NCBI GenBank assembly: GCA_040285825.1 | Contig: JAUPSS010000004.1 | Coordinates: 4,037,658-4,101,657, forward strand | Source of the DNA: Eukaryota sp. TZLM1-RC | Lineage: Eukaryota; Metamonada: BaSk clade | DNA length: 64,000 nt | Direction: 5' to 3' | In this document: positions 10,505 through 21,363 of the stretch, one piece after another | Numbering within the stretch: the stretch's first letter is position 1 | How the letters are laid out: every line of letters begins with the position of its first letter | The notes under the pieces: generated by a model | The model's database searches: none | The model's input: the letters and a program-made list of their open reading frames with translations, nothing else | Told to the model about the DNA's origin: nothing | Translations under genes and position numbers: made by a program

Positions 10505-10960
10505 CTAAGAGGATACGCTCAAAGGTACGTTGGTGATAACGTCGGGGATATCACCACTAATGTCCAGCAGAGTTTCACATCTGGCTTTGGTGAACTCAAG
10601 CCACTCGTTGGCAAAGGCGGCAACTCTAGGTGAGAATGTTGCCCAGCGCAAGACAGAGGAGGCATAGGTTTTGGGTGCTGGACACCCCAAGCAATGGGAG
10701 CACGTTGTAAAGAAGTTTTGTTTCCAGCACACCGGTTCATCTGTCAAAAGACGGCGGTGTGCTTCCGCAAACCGACGGGCTGTCGCAGAAACAAAAGATA
10801 AATAGCACCACGGGCGAACCCCTCGGCCTCCAGTACGGCGGCTTAATGAACGCAGTGGTGGAAAAGGCCAGCTCGGGCGTGACGACAGAACAAAAAGAGT
10901 GTCGTAAACAGCAGCCTCTTTAACGAAGGGCTGTCGGTTTGGAGGCACCGAAAACATCAC
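10505..10960 (-). CDS. Hypothetical protein, 151 aa
   Basis: An open frame on the minus strand, visibly richer in G and C than its surroundings, rich in Arg, Pro and Cys. I do not recognise a domain; two cysteine pairs occur near residues 87-93. No signal peptide or membrane segment is obvious. It lies between the non-LTR pile and the receptor-like gene, in divergent orientation to the latter. It could be an exon of a host gene or a remnant of a mobile element. The different base composition makes either foreign origin or a constrained host exon possible. Confidence 0.35.
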   Translation of the reverse strand: MMFSVPPNRQPFVKEAAVYDTLFVLSSRPSWPFPPLRSLSRRTGGRGVRPWCYLSFVSATARRFAEAHRRLLTDEPVCWKQNFFTTCSHCLGCPAPKTYASSVLRWATFSPRVAAFANEWLEFTKARCETLLDISGDIPDVITNVPLSVSS

Positions 10961-11545
10961 AAAGTCACAACACAGTTCCCAGAAATTTGTAGTTTCGATG
11001 TGTTCGTATAATATTTCAACAATTTTGATTGTATACTTTTACATCAGACTTACCTGAATGTACCATTTCCACTAATATAATAGATTCATGCGTGTTGAGA
11101 TTGATTAACAAATGATTTTATTTGTAAAAATTATACCATCGACTAGGTACCAAGTTCTTCAACCACAAACAGTTTATAATCAATACCTGTTAAAGCTACA
11201 AAAATAAACAAAGAATAATCTGGTCGGAATTGTTTCAGATATAATGAAATAAACAACAAAATTGATCAAAATCAGATCAAGATTAAGTAACTATCCTTAT
11301 CAAAACTCATAGGAACTCATCATGAACTCAATGAATTCAGCAATGACGCCGGGATTACTGGGGAAAAGTGTATAAAAAGAGTTCTGATAAGTACTCATTA
11401 TCTTCTGAAACCGGCAGAACATACTGGTAAAAGCAATAGACTGTAGGGCGAGTTGATACACATATCCCGTGCAGTGTCCAGTTAGAATTGATATTGCTTT
11501 AACTTTTTGCTGCTGTACAGTGAATCTGATTTTTGACCTTCTTCA
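10961..11545 (+). promoter_or_regulatory. Intergenic region with TATA-like box before receptor gene
   Basis: No coding potential is seen. A TATAAAAAGA motif at 11371-11380 lies about 165 bp upstream of the start codon at 11546 and is the best core-promoter candidate. The rest is AT-rich without recognisable sites. Confidence 0.3.
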
Positions 11546-14500
11546 ATGATGTTTTCTTCCACAATTGTCCTCTTCACATTTTGTCTTCTGTATGTTGCTG
11601 CACAACAGGATTGGTCTGACTCACTTCCCCAACGCCCTCACTCTTTTGCTTGTAATGTAGCTGGACTTGACCGCTTTGTAAGTGTCGCTGACACAATTTC
11701 CGCTATGCACTCCATTCAATTCGGTGAAAAACCTCGCTTACTTTCTTCACAAAACCTTATAAATTGTGGTATCGAAGCAAAGTATTCCTCGTTTAACAAT
11801 CTTCTTTATGGTTCAGTATTTACTTCTCTTGAAGCTGCCATTAAAACTGGTGTTTATTATGAAAAATTCTATCAACGTCTTTCTTGCCGACCAAGGAGTT
11901 GTCCTTCTGATGATTCCTATCCTGATCACCAATCACTTAAACTTGCCTCCTACAACCATCTTTTCGACCCTACTTTACTTGACATTCAGGCCCGACTGAT
12001 CCATGGTCCTTTGGGCATAGCTTTTACTCACAAACAGGAAGTCAAGTTTGGGGTATTGTATCAGATTACTGACAATGGTAATTTCAGTGTTCGGCACTTG
12101 AGAGAGCATCTAAGCCTTGAATTCAACCAAGCCCCTATCCACCTAGTCTTTCAGCCCTATTTTTTCCCAATAGAATCAAGTTTACCTTTAACTTCAAGGC
12201 ATTTAAATATCTCCATTGTTCAGGAAGATCCTTTTGTAAGTAAATTTAAATTCAGTCCAATGACCTTGGCACATTCCAATATCACTATTCAAAACAAACT
12301 TACCTTAAGGGGACATCCTTTGGTAACTAGTTTTAATCTTACCCTTTCTTTCAAACAGCTTTCCCAGCCTGTTTTGGTCAAACAGTATAGTAAAGGTCAA
12401 GAAGAATGGGTGGTTGTTAAGAAATTAGATTTTACTGAGGAAAAGAAAACTATCACGATTGAGATTGATAATCAATCTCTTTTGATTGATTTTGGTGTCG
12501 ATATCACAGGGTTTCTGACTGCCTCAATCAATCCTCTCGATTCAAAGTTAGTTTCCTTTTCCAATCAAGTTCTTGATTCAACCCAAACCATACTAGCAAA
12601 TGGGTTGGAATTGGGTTTGACTTGGCGACAACGAAGTATTTCTAATTTAGATTTGTTTTATTTCACCAGCAGCAACCCTTTTGTCAAAAAAGTTTCTGCT
12701 GAATTTAATTCTTCTTCAGTACGTTTTTTTGTCAATTCTACAATGACCGATGGTTCTAAAGTTTTCTATTTTTTGTTAAGTAAAGATAAGACTGTTCAGA
12801 GTGAGATCATTTACTTTGATACTGATTCCAATAAAAAGGTCTATGCCTACCAACAGGGGACCGCTGCTTTGGATTTCTCCAAGTATAGTTTGTTTGTTTT
12901 TGCTCCTACCCAACACCATGATAGTTATCGAGCAATTTCATTCACAATTGAAGAAGTAAACCTTTATTCTAATGAAAGCTGCCCGGTTGAATTACAATTC
13001 AGAACTAAGCCATTCCCTGAAGGATCTGTGTTGTCTTCAATTCAAGGAACTAGCCTTCCTCAACCACCTTATTTCAACACTCCTTCCACTGTGTATGCCG
13101 AACTTCTTTCTCCATGCAAGCTCCACAAGCCAAAGCTATGGTCAGTGGTTCGTTACATTGGTGAGCATGAGAGAGAATGTTTACATGGAACCAGAGACTC
13201 CTCTGGAAACTGTATTTGTGATTTGGGGTTTAAGGGGAAGGATTGTGATGGAAACCAAACCTCTACTGTGGAATATATTGGGGAAGGAGAGGTGACTCAT
13301 TCTTCAATTTTTAGAACAACTTTGCTATCTCAATCTTTGATAGCTTATGGTGGAATTGATTCAAATGGAAACTTCATCAACCAGTTCCACTCACTAAACA
13401 CAACTACAGGTGCCCTTGAACCTTTGCCAGAGCTCCCTGAAGGTCCTTATCTCTCCTCGGCCACTGCACATGTTGTTAACAAGGCGGTTTATTTTGTTGG
13501 TGGTTATTCGCTTAATCAAAAGCTTTCAAAGGACATATACTGCTTTGATATTGACACAGGCTCTTGGTCAGTCGATTATCACTTGCCTGAAGGCAGCATT
13601 GGCCATTGTAGTACTGTCGTTTACGATTCTATTTACATCTTTGGAGGTTCTGGGTTTGCTGAAGGACTGCACGTATTCGATACAAGAAGTTCAACAATGC
13701 GTAAGGTCTTGCTTCCTTCATCACCACCACCTCTTGAAAAGTGTATTTCCTTTGCTTATAATGGAGAGGTCTACGTGGGTCTTGGTAATATTAAAACCTT
13801 TACTGGAACCACATTTGTAAACGATAGGCTTTGGAGGCTTGATCCTTCTGAAACTCAATGGCGATCTATTTCTCTTTCTTCGTCTAGTGTCTCTTCGAGG
13901 AGCCCTGCTTCGTTGCATACTTATTCCTACATGAATAGTACTGCTGGATTGCTCTATGTGCTTGCATTAGATGATGGAGAAGATACCAAGCTCTCTGTGA
14001 TTTCTTTGCCATCACGAACATATGTACAACTGCACGTTCCTGAATTACAGAGCCTAACGAGTGATCATTCATACACAATTTCTTTCTTGAGGAATGGCCA
14101 GTTGATTCTTACTTCATCAAGTTCAAAATCATTTATTATATCAACCTCAATGGTGTTTGATCCTGAAGATGAAAATTTTGATTTTTGGGGGAAAGGCTGG
14201 TCAAGAATTCTATCTTCTAACGGAGATCGATTATTCATCACTGGGCTCCACAATGTACCTTCCTTACACTTGCTACGTGCTCGGTTGCAGGGTGGTGTTA
14301 AACTCATGAGCAACCACAGCCTGTTATCTTCCAAAGACAAAATTGAAAGGGTTGGGGAGAGCCAAAGAGTGTTGGTTGATCTCAATCCTGTTGCGTTCTC
14401 TGAGAGTACACTTTCCCTAACTGTTCCACCTCTTCCTTCTGGTAAGTATCTTCTCAGTGTTGATGGTAATTCCTTCTCTTCCAGTGTTGATCTTGCCATT

Positions 14501-15967
14501 GCTGGTTGTAAAAGGGGCGAAGTGAATGTTCCTTTTGTTGGTTGTAAAAAGTGTTCATCTGGAACTGTCAACTTTAATTTAACTGATACTTGTTATGCGT
14601 GTCCCGATGGTGCACAATGCAGTGGTGGAAGCTCCTTCTCTGCACTTCCCGGCTACGTCAGGCAACATGTCAACTCTACCGCTATCCACAGATGTGCTTC
14701 CTTGTCCCATTGTCCAGGTGGTGAAGAAGTTAAGTGCATGGAAGGTACCAGAGGCTTTCTGTGTGGATCTTGCGAAGACATGTTTATCAGAGTGGATGAT
14801 AACTTCAACAGTCGTTGTCGAGCTTGCCCGAGTTTACTTCGAAGTTTATTGTACGCCTTACTCTTTATTGCTGTTTCGTATATCGCCATTATATTTATCT
14901 TGCGAAATCGATCGATGATCAACTTCGCCCCTGTCAGAATTGTTATTTCATTCTTCCAAACCAGTGGTTTTTTGCTCCATACTGCCGCCGCCCCTCTTCC
15001 CTCTTTCATATCTGATGCGGTGTTCAGGTTCCTCAGCATGTTGTTGATTGATCCATTAACTACTTTTTCGGTGGAGTGTTTGCTGATGAGGTATTTTTCC
15101 ATTCGATTATCTTTTGCATTGAAGACTTCTATAATGATGCTCTTACCAATTGTTTTGTTTGTCATTGTTTTCAAAATAGTCTTGAATAAACCCTCAATTC
15201 AAGCGTTGAATCCGACTCAGCGAAGAGTTTTTGTTACAAAGTGGCTCGTTTTTCTTGCTTCGATAGTTCAGCCTCAATTCTCCTCCCGAGCTGCTGCCTC
15301 TCTTCGCAGTGTTATTGCTCCAGACACCCTGGAACAACCCTCTTACGGTGAATCACTGAGGTTCCGAATTGATACATCACTGCTCTTTTATGACCCCACC
15401 TACATGTCCTTTCGGTACTTAATGTTGGTAATTTTGTTCTTCACACTAGTACTACCATTATTGTTTTTCATAATAGCTCATAGACTCAAGAAAAACTCTT
15501 CTCCACTGTTTGATGGCTTTTCCACTCTCACTTGTGGTTATCAACAACAATACTGGTTCTGGGAGTTTACTGAAATGACCAGAAGAACATCCATGCTTGC
15601 ACTCTATGTTTTGGTACCTTTTGAATTGGCCTTAGTGTTTACATCATTGATTTCGTTTGTTATGTTGGAAGCCCATCTACTCTTTCAGCCCTTTAATGAT
15701 ATTAAGCTTCAGTCCATGCAGACAATTTCCCTTACCTTAACCTTTTTGAGCGAATTTTTGAGGAGTTCAAGTTTTTTACCAATTATAAGTGATAATACCA
15801 CTTTTTTCTTTGTAATTGGGTTGATCATGATAGTCATTGTTCTTCTTAGCTCCATTATAGCGATTAAACAGTTTATGGGAGAAGTCCCTCTTCTTCTAAA
15901 AGGAATTAAAAATCTTTTTGCGACAAAGCCTTTAGAAGAATGTATGTTAACGGCAGACAACTTGTAA
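11546..15967 (+). CDS. Large secreted/membrane protein: inactive papain-like domain, EGF, kelch, Cys-rich, multi-TM
   Basis: An uninterrupted 1473-residue frame. Residues 1-19 are a clear signal peptide. Residues about 25-200 resemble a papain-family (C1A) peptidase: RLLSSQNLINC matches the region after the active site and GPLGIAF the later segment, but the catalytic Cys motif (CGSCWAF in active enzymes) is not seen, so this is probably a pseudoenzyme. An EGF-like motif follows near 540-568 (CLHG...CICDLGFKGKDC), then kelch-type repeats about 575-800 (VYFVGGY, IYIFGGSG). A Cys-rich stretch (about 988-1095, CYACPDGAQC) precedes about six to eight hydrophobic segments from about 1098 to 1440 and a short cytoplasmic tail. 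I infer a cell-surface receptor or sensor. Similar extracellular-repeat plus Cys-rich plus multi-TM proteins occur in amoebae and other protists. No introns are needed. Confidence 0.85.
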   Translation: MMFSSTIVLFTFCLLYVAAQQDWSDSLPQRPHSFACNVAGLDRFVSVADTISAMHSIQFGEKPRLLSSQNLINCGIEAKYSSFNNLLYGSVFTSLEAAIKTGVYYEKFYQRLSCRPRSCPSDDSYPDHQSLKLASYNHLFDPTLLDIQARLIHGPLGIAFTHKQEVKFGVLYQITDNGNFSVRHLREHLSLEFNQAPIHLVFQPYFFPIESSLPLTSRHLNISIVQEDPFVSKFKFSPMTLAHSNITIQNKLTLRGHPLVTSFNLTLSFKQLSQPVLVKQYSKGQEEWVVVKKLDFTEEKKTITIEIDNQSLLIDFGVDITGFLTASINPLDSKLVSFSNQVLDSTQTILANGLELGLTWRQRSISNLDLFYFTSSNPFVKKVSAEFNSSSVRFFVNSTMTDGSKVFYFLLSKDKTVQSEIIYFDTDSNKKVYAYQQGTAALDFSKYSLFVFAPTQHHDSYRAISFTIEEVNLYSNESCPVELQFRTKPFPEGSVLSSIQGTSLPQPPYFNTPSTVYAELLSPCKLHKPKLWSVVRYIGEHERECLHGTRDSSGNCICDLGFKGKDCDGNQTSTVEYIGEGEVTHSSIFRTTLLSQSLIAYGGIDSNGNFINQFHSLNTTTGALEPLPELPEGPYLSSATAHVVNKAVYFVGGYSLNQKLSKDIYCFDIDTGSWSVDYHLPEGSIGHCSTVVYDSIYIFGGSGFAEGLHVFDTRSSTMRKVLLPSSPPPLEKCISFAYNGEVYVGLGNIKTFTGTTFVNDRLWRLDPSETQWRSISLSSSSVSSRSPASLHTYSYMNSTAGLLYVLALDDGEDTKLSVISLPSRTYVQLHVPELQSLTSDHSYTISFLRNGQLILTSSSSKSFIISTSMVFDPEDENFDFWGKGWSRILSSNGDRLFITGLHNVPSLHLLRARLQGGVKLMSNHSLLSSKDKIERVGESQRVLVDLNPVAFSESTLSLTVPPLPSGKYLLSVDGNSFSSSVDLAIAGCKRGEVNVPFVGCKKCSSGTVNFNLTDTCYACPDGAQCSGGSSFSALPGYVRQHVNSTAIHRCASLSHCPGGEEVKCMEGTRGFLCGSCEDMFIRVDDNFNSRCRACPSLLRSLLYALLFIAVSYIAIIFILRNRSMINFAPVRIVISFFQTSGFLLHTAAAPLPSFISDAVFRFLSMLLIDPLTTFSVECLLMRYFSIRLSFALKTSIMMLLPIVLFVIVFKIVLNKPSIQALNPTQRRVFVTKWLVFLASIVQPQFSSRAAASLRSVIAPDTLEQPSYGESLRFRIDTSLLFYDPTYMSFRYLMLVILFFTLVLPLLFFIIAHRLKKNSSPLFDGFSTLTCGYQQQYWFWEFTEMTRRTSMLALYVLVPFELALVFTSLISFVMLEAHLLFQPFNDIKLQSMQTISLTLTFLSEFLRSSSFLPIISDNTTFFFVIGLIMIVIVLLSSIIAIKQFMGEVPLLLKGIKNLFATKPLEECMLTADNL

Positions 15968-16108
15968 ATAGTTTGTAATAAATGGATTGGTGTCTTTCAA
16001 GTTTCTTTATTGGAAAACGACTAATGTACATAGAAGATAAGCTTACACTCAATAAGTTCAACAATGAAATCAAGATAGATACACTACCTAGACAACTGCG
16101 TTAAGAAA

Positions 16109-16321
16109 TTAAGGCTTTGTGTGAGAAGAGGATGATGCCTCCAAAGCAGCATTGATCTTGGATTTTTCAGAAGCAAGATGCCGAAGGAGAAGGTCCTTGT
16201 ATTCCATCAAGGCAACAGAGACTTCGAGTGTAGACGAGTCCATTCGAGATATATTGTCTTTAACAGTGTCCTTTGCACCAAGAAGTGTGATTGTGGGAAA
16301 TTCCCATTTGTACACAATCAA
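16109..16321 (-). CDS. C-terminal piece of an unknown short protein
   Basis: A 70-residue reading frame, alpha-helical and probably coiled-coil near its end (LLLRHLASEKSKINAALEA), terminating at 16109. It is in the same frame as, and directly downstream of, the terminal TGA of the Fanzor remnant. No convincing ATG opens it, so either its first exon is missing or replaced, or it is read through. The ATG of MDSSTLEV inside it is a possible start. Function not recognised. Confidence 0.35.
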   Translation of the reverse strand: MIVYKWEFPTITLLGAKDTVKDNISRMDSSTLEVSVALMEYKDLLLRHLASEKSKINAALEASSSSHTKP

Positions 16322-18060
16322 TTTTCATAGATACTGAGATCTTTCATTACCACTCATCCTCGCTTCAGCAATCGCAAACATATTCAGACAAGCCAACTTA
16401 TTTCTATTGGAAAGCTTTGTTGAGCCTTTGTTACTGTGTTTGCAACTCTCACTGTTACAAGCTAGTAAACCATGACATGTAGTAACAGGAGTCTTTTTCT
16501 TCTATAGAATCTGGGATTTGCTACTCTCAAAAACGTAGCAACCTTTTCAAAACAAACAAACAAACAGGACATTTTGCTGAAGTGACAGCTTCATTAATCA
16601 TCAATACTTCAAATCCATTCCTTTTCAGAAATTGAATCCATCCAATAGCATCGAGTAGGTCTCTGGTGTTTTAAGTTTTAGGGCCGCTTTTACCATAATC
16701 ACCCATTAGTATTAAAGTGTCTTTTGGATTGCCAAAATGCTGAACAAGGCTTTTTAACAACCAACTTTCAGCCTTTTGCTTGTGAATAAAAGCTTGCATT
16801 TTATGAATGCTCCACAAGTCAAGACTATAAAAGTCAATTGTCAAAAAAAACTTGCCGAAGTTTGGCAACCACAAAGTTGGAAAAATCTATAAAAGTTGCT
16901 GAATTTGCAGCAAATGCTGATAATTCGGTGTTTGCATCTTCAATTGGCACTTCGTTAGACTCTATCATTTGGTTCCTGTCGTAATCTACCTCAGTATACT
17001 TTGTCGCCCATCGTTTTTGCTTTTCATTCATCCTACTTTTCAAAGACCAGGACATCTGAGTCATTCTTAACCATTTGTACTTCTTGTCTTGGTTCATCAC
17101 CCGACTATTTCTTTGTTGTTCAGTTTCATGTTCAGGCACCATGGCTAATTCTTGATCCGTTTTTTTACTCCCAAAATACAATAAATCACGTTTTCCAGGA
17201 TCACAAACAACAATTCGTTTGCCTTGAAAAGTATCAACATCAACATCATCAATATATAAATCCGAAATACTGGCCTTGTTGTCTGGCTTACATTTCTGAC
17301 CTTGTTAATCCCGACGAACATATTCTACTGCAATATTAAATCCATCTGTGTGGATAATGTTGTTGAATTTATAAATCTTATTTTTGAACATTGGTTGGTT
17401 TAAATCGATAATATTAGACCAAAAGTCAAATTGTTCAGGTGGTTTGAGTCTATGAACTTGGGCTCGTGTACTGACCATTTTTAATCTCAGATCAGGCAAC
17501 AAATCATCCATCAATGTTTTTTTGATAATTGTTCATATTGTTCTTGTATCAATAGGAAAATATCCAGGGCCTACAGTGGTTGAAATAGGAGAAATATGAT
17601 AAGGTTTTTTCTCTCTTCTGAAGATATATTGGGCAATTGTAATTGCTGGTTTTATGAATTATTGAGGATCTTTTTCAACAGCGTCTGCAAGAAAATGTAT
17701 ATCCATTGGAAATATATTATCAACTAAATTCTCGTCAGTGACGAAATTCTCAATTTGACAAGTAAAGGGCTCAATAAGACCTTCAAATATGTCTCTAAGT
17801 TCATTATTTCTTATATCATGTTGTTCACATAAATCGAAAAATTCATCATTCAGAAGGTCTGAAATATTTTCAGGATGATGAAACAAAGAACTCAAGCAAT
17901 CTCTATCATCAACTGAAAACAAGTTTTTGAATTGACGAAACCTAAATCTCAGCATCTCGTCATCCTTTTTCTCGTTTCGCTGTATGATGTTAAAAGAATG
18001 GGAAGAGTCAAGATAAACTCGCTGGCTGACATGATGTCTGACATGCTGCTTGCAATTTCA
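16322..18060 (-). pseudogene. Fanzor (TnpB-like nuclease) remnant C, divergent
   Basis: A decayed minus-strand gene related to the two Fanzor copies at 31 and 53 kb. It shows, in order, the KFNNIIHTDGFNIAVEY segment (17330-17390) matching SSIETDGIAVSF of the other copies, the RuvC-I motif RIVVCDPGKRDLLYFG (about 17165-17215), a helical middle, RuvC-II region LILMGDYGKS (about 16680-16710), then VLMINEAVTSAKCPVC (about 16555-16600), the hallmark Glu-x2-Thr-Ser-x2-Cys-x2-Cys of TnpB/Fanzor, and a RuvC-III-like NRNKLACLNMFA (16365-16400). Several frameshifts and stops break it. The RuvC-III aspartate appears replaced by Asn. It ends directly before a short same-strand ORF. Confidence 0.8.
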
Positions 18061-18091
18061 AATTGATTGCTAATTTCCACAATGGTATCAA

Positions 18092-18409
18092 ATGCCTATA
18101 CAATGTATCTCTATTAGTGGTCATCAGCATCAGCTCGATTTACCCTCTAGCTGTTCTGGTATCTTTATCTTTGTTCTTGTATCTGCTACTATGGATGTAT
18201 CAAGCGTAACTTGTTCCTCTTCGTCCATGTGTGTAACTTTATGCAGTAACACCGCCCACAACTGTCTTACTAACAGCGTGTCCGGCCAAATCAATGTGGA
18301 AGAGATTCTGTCCTCACTGCAATCCTATTTAACCTGGAGGCTCGTCAGTCTACCTTTACAATCGACATGTACTTCCATCATGGTCAATATTTCCAATGAA
18401 ACAGAATAA
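18092..18409 (+). CDS. Hypothetical ORF, 105 aa
   Basis: An open frame with a hydrophobic stretch (SSCSGIFIFVLVSATM) followed by a Ser/Cys-rich part and possible N-glycosylation sites. No domain is recognised. It could be one exon of a secreted protein or chance open frame next to the Fanzor remnant. Confidence 0.2.
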   Translation: MPIQCISISGHQHQLDLPSSCSGIFIFVLVSATMDVSSVTCSSSSMCVTLCSNTAHNCLTNSVSGQINVEEILSSLQSYLTWRLVSLPLQSTCTSIMVNISNETE

Positions 18410-19110
18410 TTTCTTTAGTAGAGTAGTATTTCTGCAGTACATTGCAGAAAGTGTCATCATAACAACCCAACAGATGAAAGATGTAATTCTTGGATATTAG
18501 TATAAAATTAAAAACTGGTTCCTAGGTTATGTCAAACCACATTAAACTCATCTTTCTTAGCTATGTGTGGAAGATTTTCTTTCCTCTCACACATATACTC
18601 GACTACCTCCGTCATTCCCATGACTAGCGTTATGTTCAGCAATGCATTCCCTCATCACCCACTTCTCCGATTTTTACCATCATATAGCATTCGTAAGCCT
18701 GTGACAAATGGTCTAATGGTCATTCGTCAGCATCAGTGACATGATTAAAAACAATCTTTTTCAGTATTGAGAATAATTGATAACAATTCTATATGAACAA
18801 TTTATTTCTTGTTTAGACACTTTTGCAGATTTAAATTGATTATTGTGCCCACCTATATTTATAAAAAAACATGTATTAATGCATTTTGAAAAAGTATAAC
18901 GATACTGAATTCAATCCAAAATCAAGTGTTCAAGAGCTACCAAAAAACAATAGTTCTTGTCTACAAAACACAGGGAAGCTCCAAATAATTTTTTCTATCA
19001 TTTATAAGAACAACGCAGAAATTACTAATGTTTGATGATTTAACTCATGCTAATTATACTAATTCACAAAGGAAATTACTCAATTTTCCTGGACTTATTG
19101 GCGGTTTTTG
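18410..19110. other. Non-coding stretch
   Basis: AT-rich sequence with many stops in all frames. I see no gene, RNA gene or repeat boundary here. Confidence 0.4.
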
Positions 19111-19114
19111 TTAA

Positions 19115-19511
19115 ATTATTTCAATTGCATTAGGTTATTAATCTATTATAATCAATAGAGTCTCAAAATCATTATCTTCAAAACAAGCTTCCACACCATC
19201 AAACCGTACAACATCAATGTCTTCGTAATGTGCACTGAGAAACATCAGAGCTTTCGAAATCATTTTAGGAATTGTTTTGAAAATAGTAAAAACAATACGA
19301 TTCAAATACAAACAGCGGTCAAAAAGCTTTTTCATTCTTCTTTTTACAAGATTTTCAAAATCGTCAATAAAATGCATTGCAGTTTTTCCAAGACGTCCAT
19401 ACAAAGATATGGCAAATGTGCAAATTTGGTAATCCACATGGCGAACATGTTTCAATTCTTTCAAAGGATTTGCATATTTCTTTCGTTTGTACAATTCTGA
19501 ATCATCAAGAG
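19115..19511 (-). mobile_element. Non-LTR fragment 3 (C-terminus only)
   Basis: A 118-residue frame (19138-19494) matches the extreme C-terminal part of the non-LTR endonuclease ORF: SLYGRLGKTAMHFIDDF, then YLNRIVFTIFKTIPK and an acidic end. It is clearly diverged from copies 2 and 4, so it belongs to another family. It abuts copy 4, which is in the opposite orientation. Confidence 0.8.
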
Positions 19512-20658
19512 AGGAATTGCCTTTTGATGTTCATCTGATCAATGGTGAATCAAATTTTTACTTGAATCAACTGCAATTTGAATTAGAAAATTTGCCTAGT
19601 GATATCTGGATTCAGTGTTTTCCTCAAAATGTTCAAGAAATTCCCACCCGATCACTTCCAAATTTACGTTTTTGCTTGAAAAAGCTTCAGCACCATCTGG
19701 TTAAAGTATATGAAGGCTTGGATTATGAAGTACTTTGCTTGGCCAAAACTAAAAATCCCGCTTTCGGTAATTTTTTAAAGGATATTCGTGATAGTTCAGC
19801 TGCTGCTTTAGTAACTCAAGTTCCCTCTGTTTATGGACTTTTGTTAAAAAACAATGAATGGCTTCTAAACATGCGTTTTCGTTGTTTTCGGTGGCCAAAC
19901 AATTTGCCCAATCATTTAACTTGTAAATGTGGTAAACCTCTTTTGTTTACTCATCTTTTGAACTGTAAACATTTCATTACGTTTAGAAGCAAAGTGCATA
20001 ATAACGTCAGGGACCAAATTTATGTAATGTGCAAATCATATCGAGTAGATTCCTTTTTAGAACCGCTGTTATCAAAATTAATTCTTGATGATCCCAATAT
20101 TGATAGTACGCGCTACAAAAGAGCTTCTATGGATTTAACAAGAGGTGAGCTGGTTGTTCCCGGCTTAAATGGTAGTTTTACTATTTCAGACGCCATGTCT
20201 ATTGACCCTTGTAATTCCTCTAACGAACATTTCATTAACTCAGATGTAAATAATCCTCTTCTTGCTGGCGAAAAATATACAATTGCTAAATATGCGAAAC
20301 CCATTTCCTCAGTTAATGAAAATTCTCATGCCCAATATAATTTATGTCCCTTTGTTTTTTCTTTGCTTGGATCTCTAGGTAAGGCTGCTATGGCTTTCCT
20401 TGAGGATTTTGTGGTTGTTGTAAAGGAAAGAACTGGAAGAATTTTCAATCGTGTTTACTGGTAAACCAGGATTGTATTTTCTATTTTTAAGGGAATGGTA
20501 AAACTAATTTCTGATTCACTCCCTTCTTTTGGGAAATTTTCTGAATCTTGAGCAATTAATTGTTTTGATGTAGGGGAGGCAGGTTTTGAGGATGTGGAGT
20601 TTTAGTTGTGTATTTTATGTTTTCCTATTCCTTATTAAATGAATAAAAAAAGGAAATG
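19512..20658 (+). mobile_element. Non-LTR copy 4, 5'-truncated, close relative of copy 2
   Basis: From 19520 the sequence is nearly identical to the complement of copy 2 (C-terminal part). The 325-residue frame 19487-20464 carries the CCHC motif CKCGKPLLFTHLLNC and the TRGELVVPGLNG...SDAMSIDP segment, ending at a premature TAA where copy 2 reads on. The 3' tail ends in GAATAAAAAAA. AGGAATTG (19512-19519) before it and AGGAAATG (20651-20658) after it may be an imperfect 8-bp target duplication. The insertion lies about 100 bp upstream of the DPCD start codon. Confidence 0.85.
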
Positions 20659-20760
20659 AAAGACCTCAAGTTTTGAAAAGTTCAACTTGATTCATTTCAT
20701 CTTCATATTCCAGTAATCTCAACGGGTTACTAGTATTTAACATTTTTGTGCTGCTAGTCG

Positions 20761-21363
20761 ATGTCTACTGGAGAATCTTTCATTCCAAATGATACTGGTA
20801 AAACGACTACAGTAGTAGCTGATGGACGTTATAAGGTTCATACTACATACAGCGACAACTCTGAGTTTGTTGAGGAATATGATGTCAACACCTTGCAACT
20901 CCTTGTGAGGAAGTGGCGCAAACGCTCGCGGCTCGGAGCATCTGGCCCTTTTCAATATGAAATAGGAGCCCCTCCTCGAAGTGGCGAAATTGACCTTCTC
21001 GCTCCGAGAGGACCCGAGTTCATTAGACAAGACACCGATACACATTTCTGTTGGCGTGTATTCAATGCACCTTGGCCACTAGCTAATTATGACATTACGC
21101 TTGTTCCTGAAGAGCGTAAAATCTATATCCGCACTACCAATAAGAAATTCTTTAAGGCATTTGGTATTCCAGATTTAGATAGGTTAGGACTTCCTTATAG
21201 TAGCAATTTTTTAAATGTAACTTGGGCAAACTCTGTGCTTACTATAACCTATTTAAAGCCAAATACTGTTAGAGAATTGGAGCACCAGAGAAAGTTATGT
21301 CTTCGCAATGGAGCAAAGGACAAGCCTCCCAAAGAAGGGGATGTTTCCTGTAATCAACAATAA
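20761..21363 (+). CDS. DPCD: DPCD homologue (cilium-associated protein)
   Basis: The 200-residue frame matches the DPCD family (deleted in a mouse model of primary ciliary dyskinesia) along its length. Diagnostic stretches are DGRYKVHTTYSDNSEFVEEYD, the LLVRKWRKRSRLGA segment, the RQDTDTHFCWRVFN segment, and IRTTNKKFFKAFGIPDLDR. Length agrees with animal homologues (about 200). DPCD has been linked to ciliogenesis and to the R2TP/RuvBL chaperone machinery. It is a single exon here. The start at 20761 is the first ATG in frame and fits the family N-terminus. Its presence suggests the organism builds a flagellum. Confidence 0.92.
   Translation: MSTGESFIPNDTGKTTTVVADGRYKVHTTYSDNSEFVEEYDVNTLQLLVRKWRKRSRLGASGPFQYEIGAPPRSGEIDLLAPRGPEFIRQDTDTHFCWRVFNAPWPLANYDITLVPEERKIYIRTTNKKFFKAFGIPDLDRLGLPYSSNFLNVTWANSVLTITYLKPNTVRELEHQRKLCLRNGAKDKPPKEGDVSCNQQ

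Noticed and set aside
13721-14571. Long minus-strand ORFs within the receptor gene
   Set aside because: They are shadows of a well-supported 1473-residue frame with recognisable domains.
19494-19520. Head-to-head non-LTR pieces as a twin-priming inversion
   Set aside because: The two pieces overlap in the protein region they encode and come from different families, so they are separate insertions.
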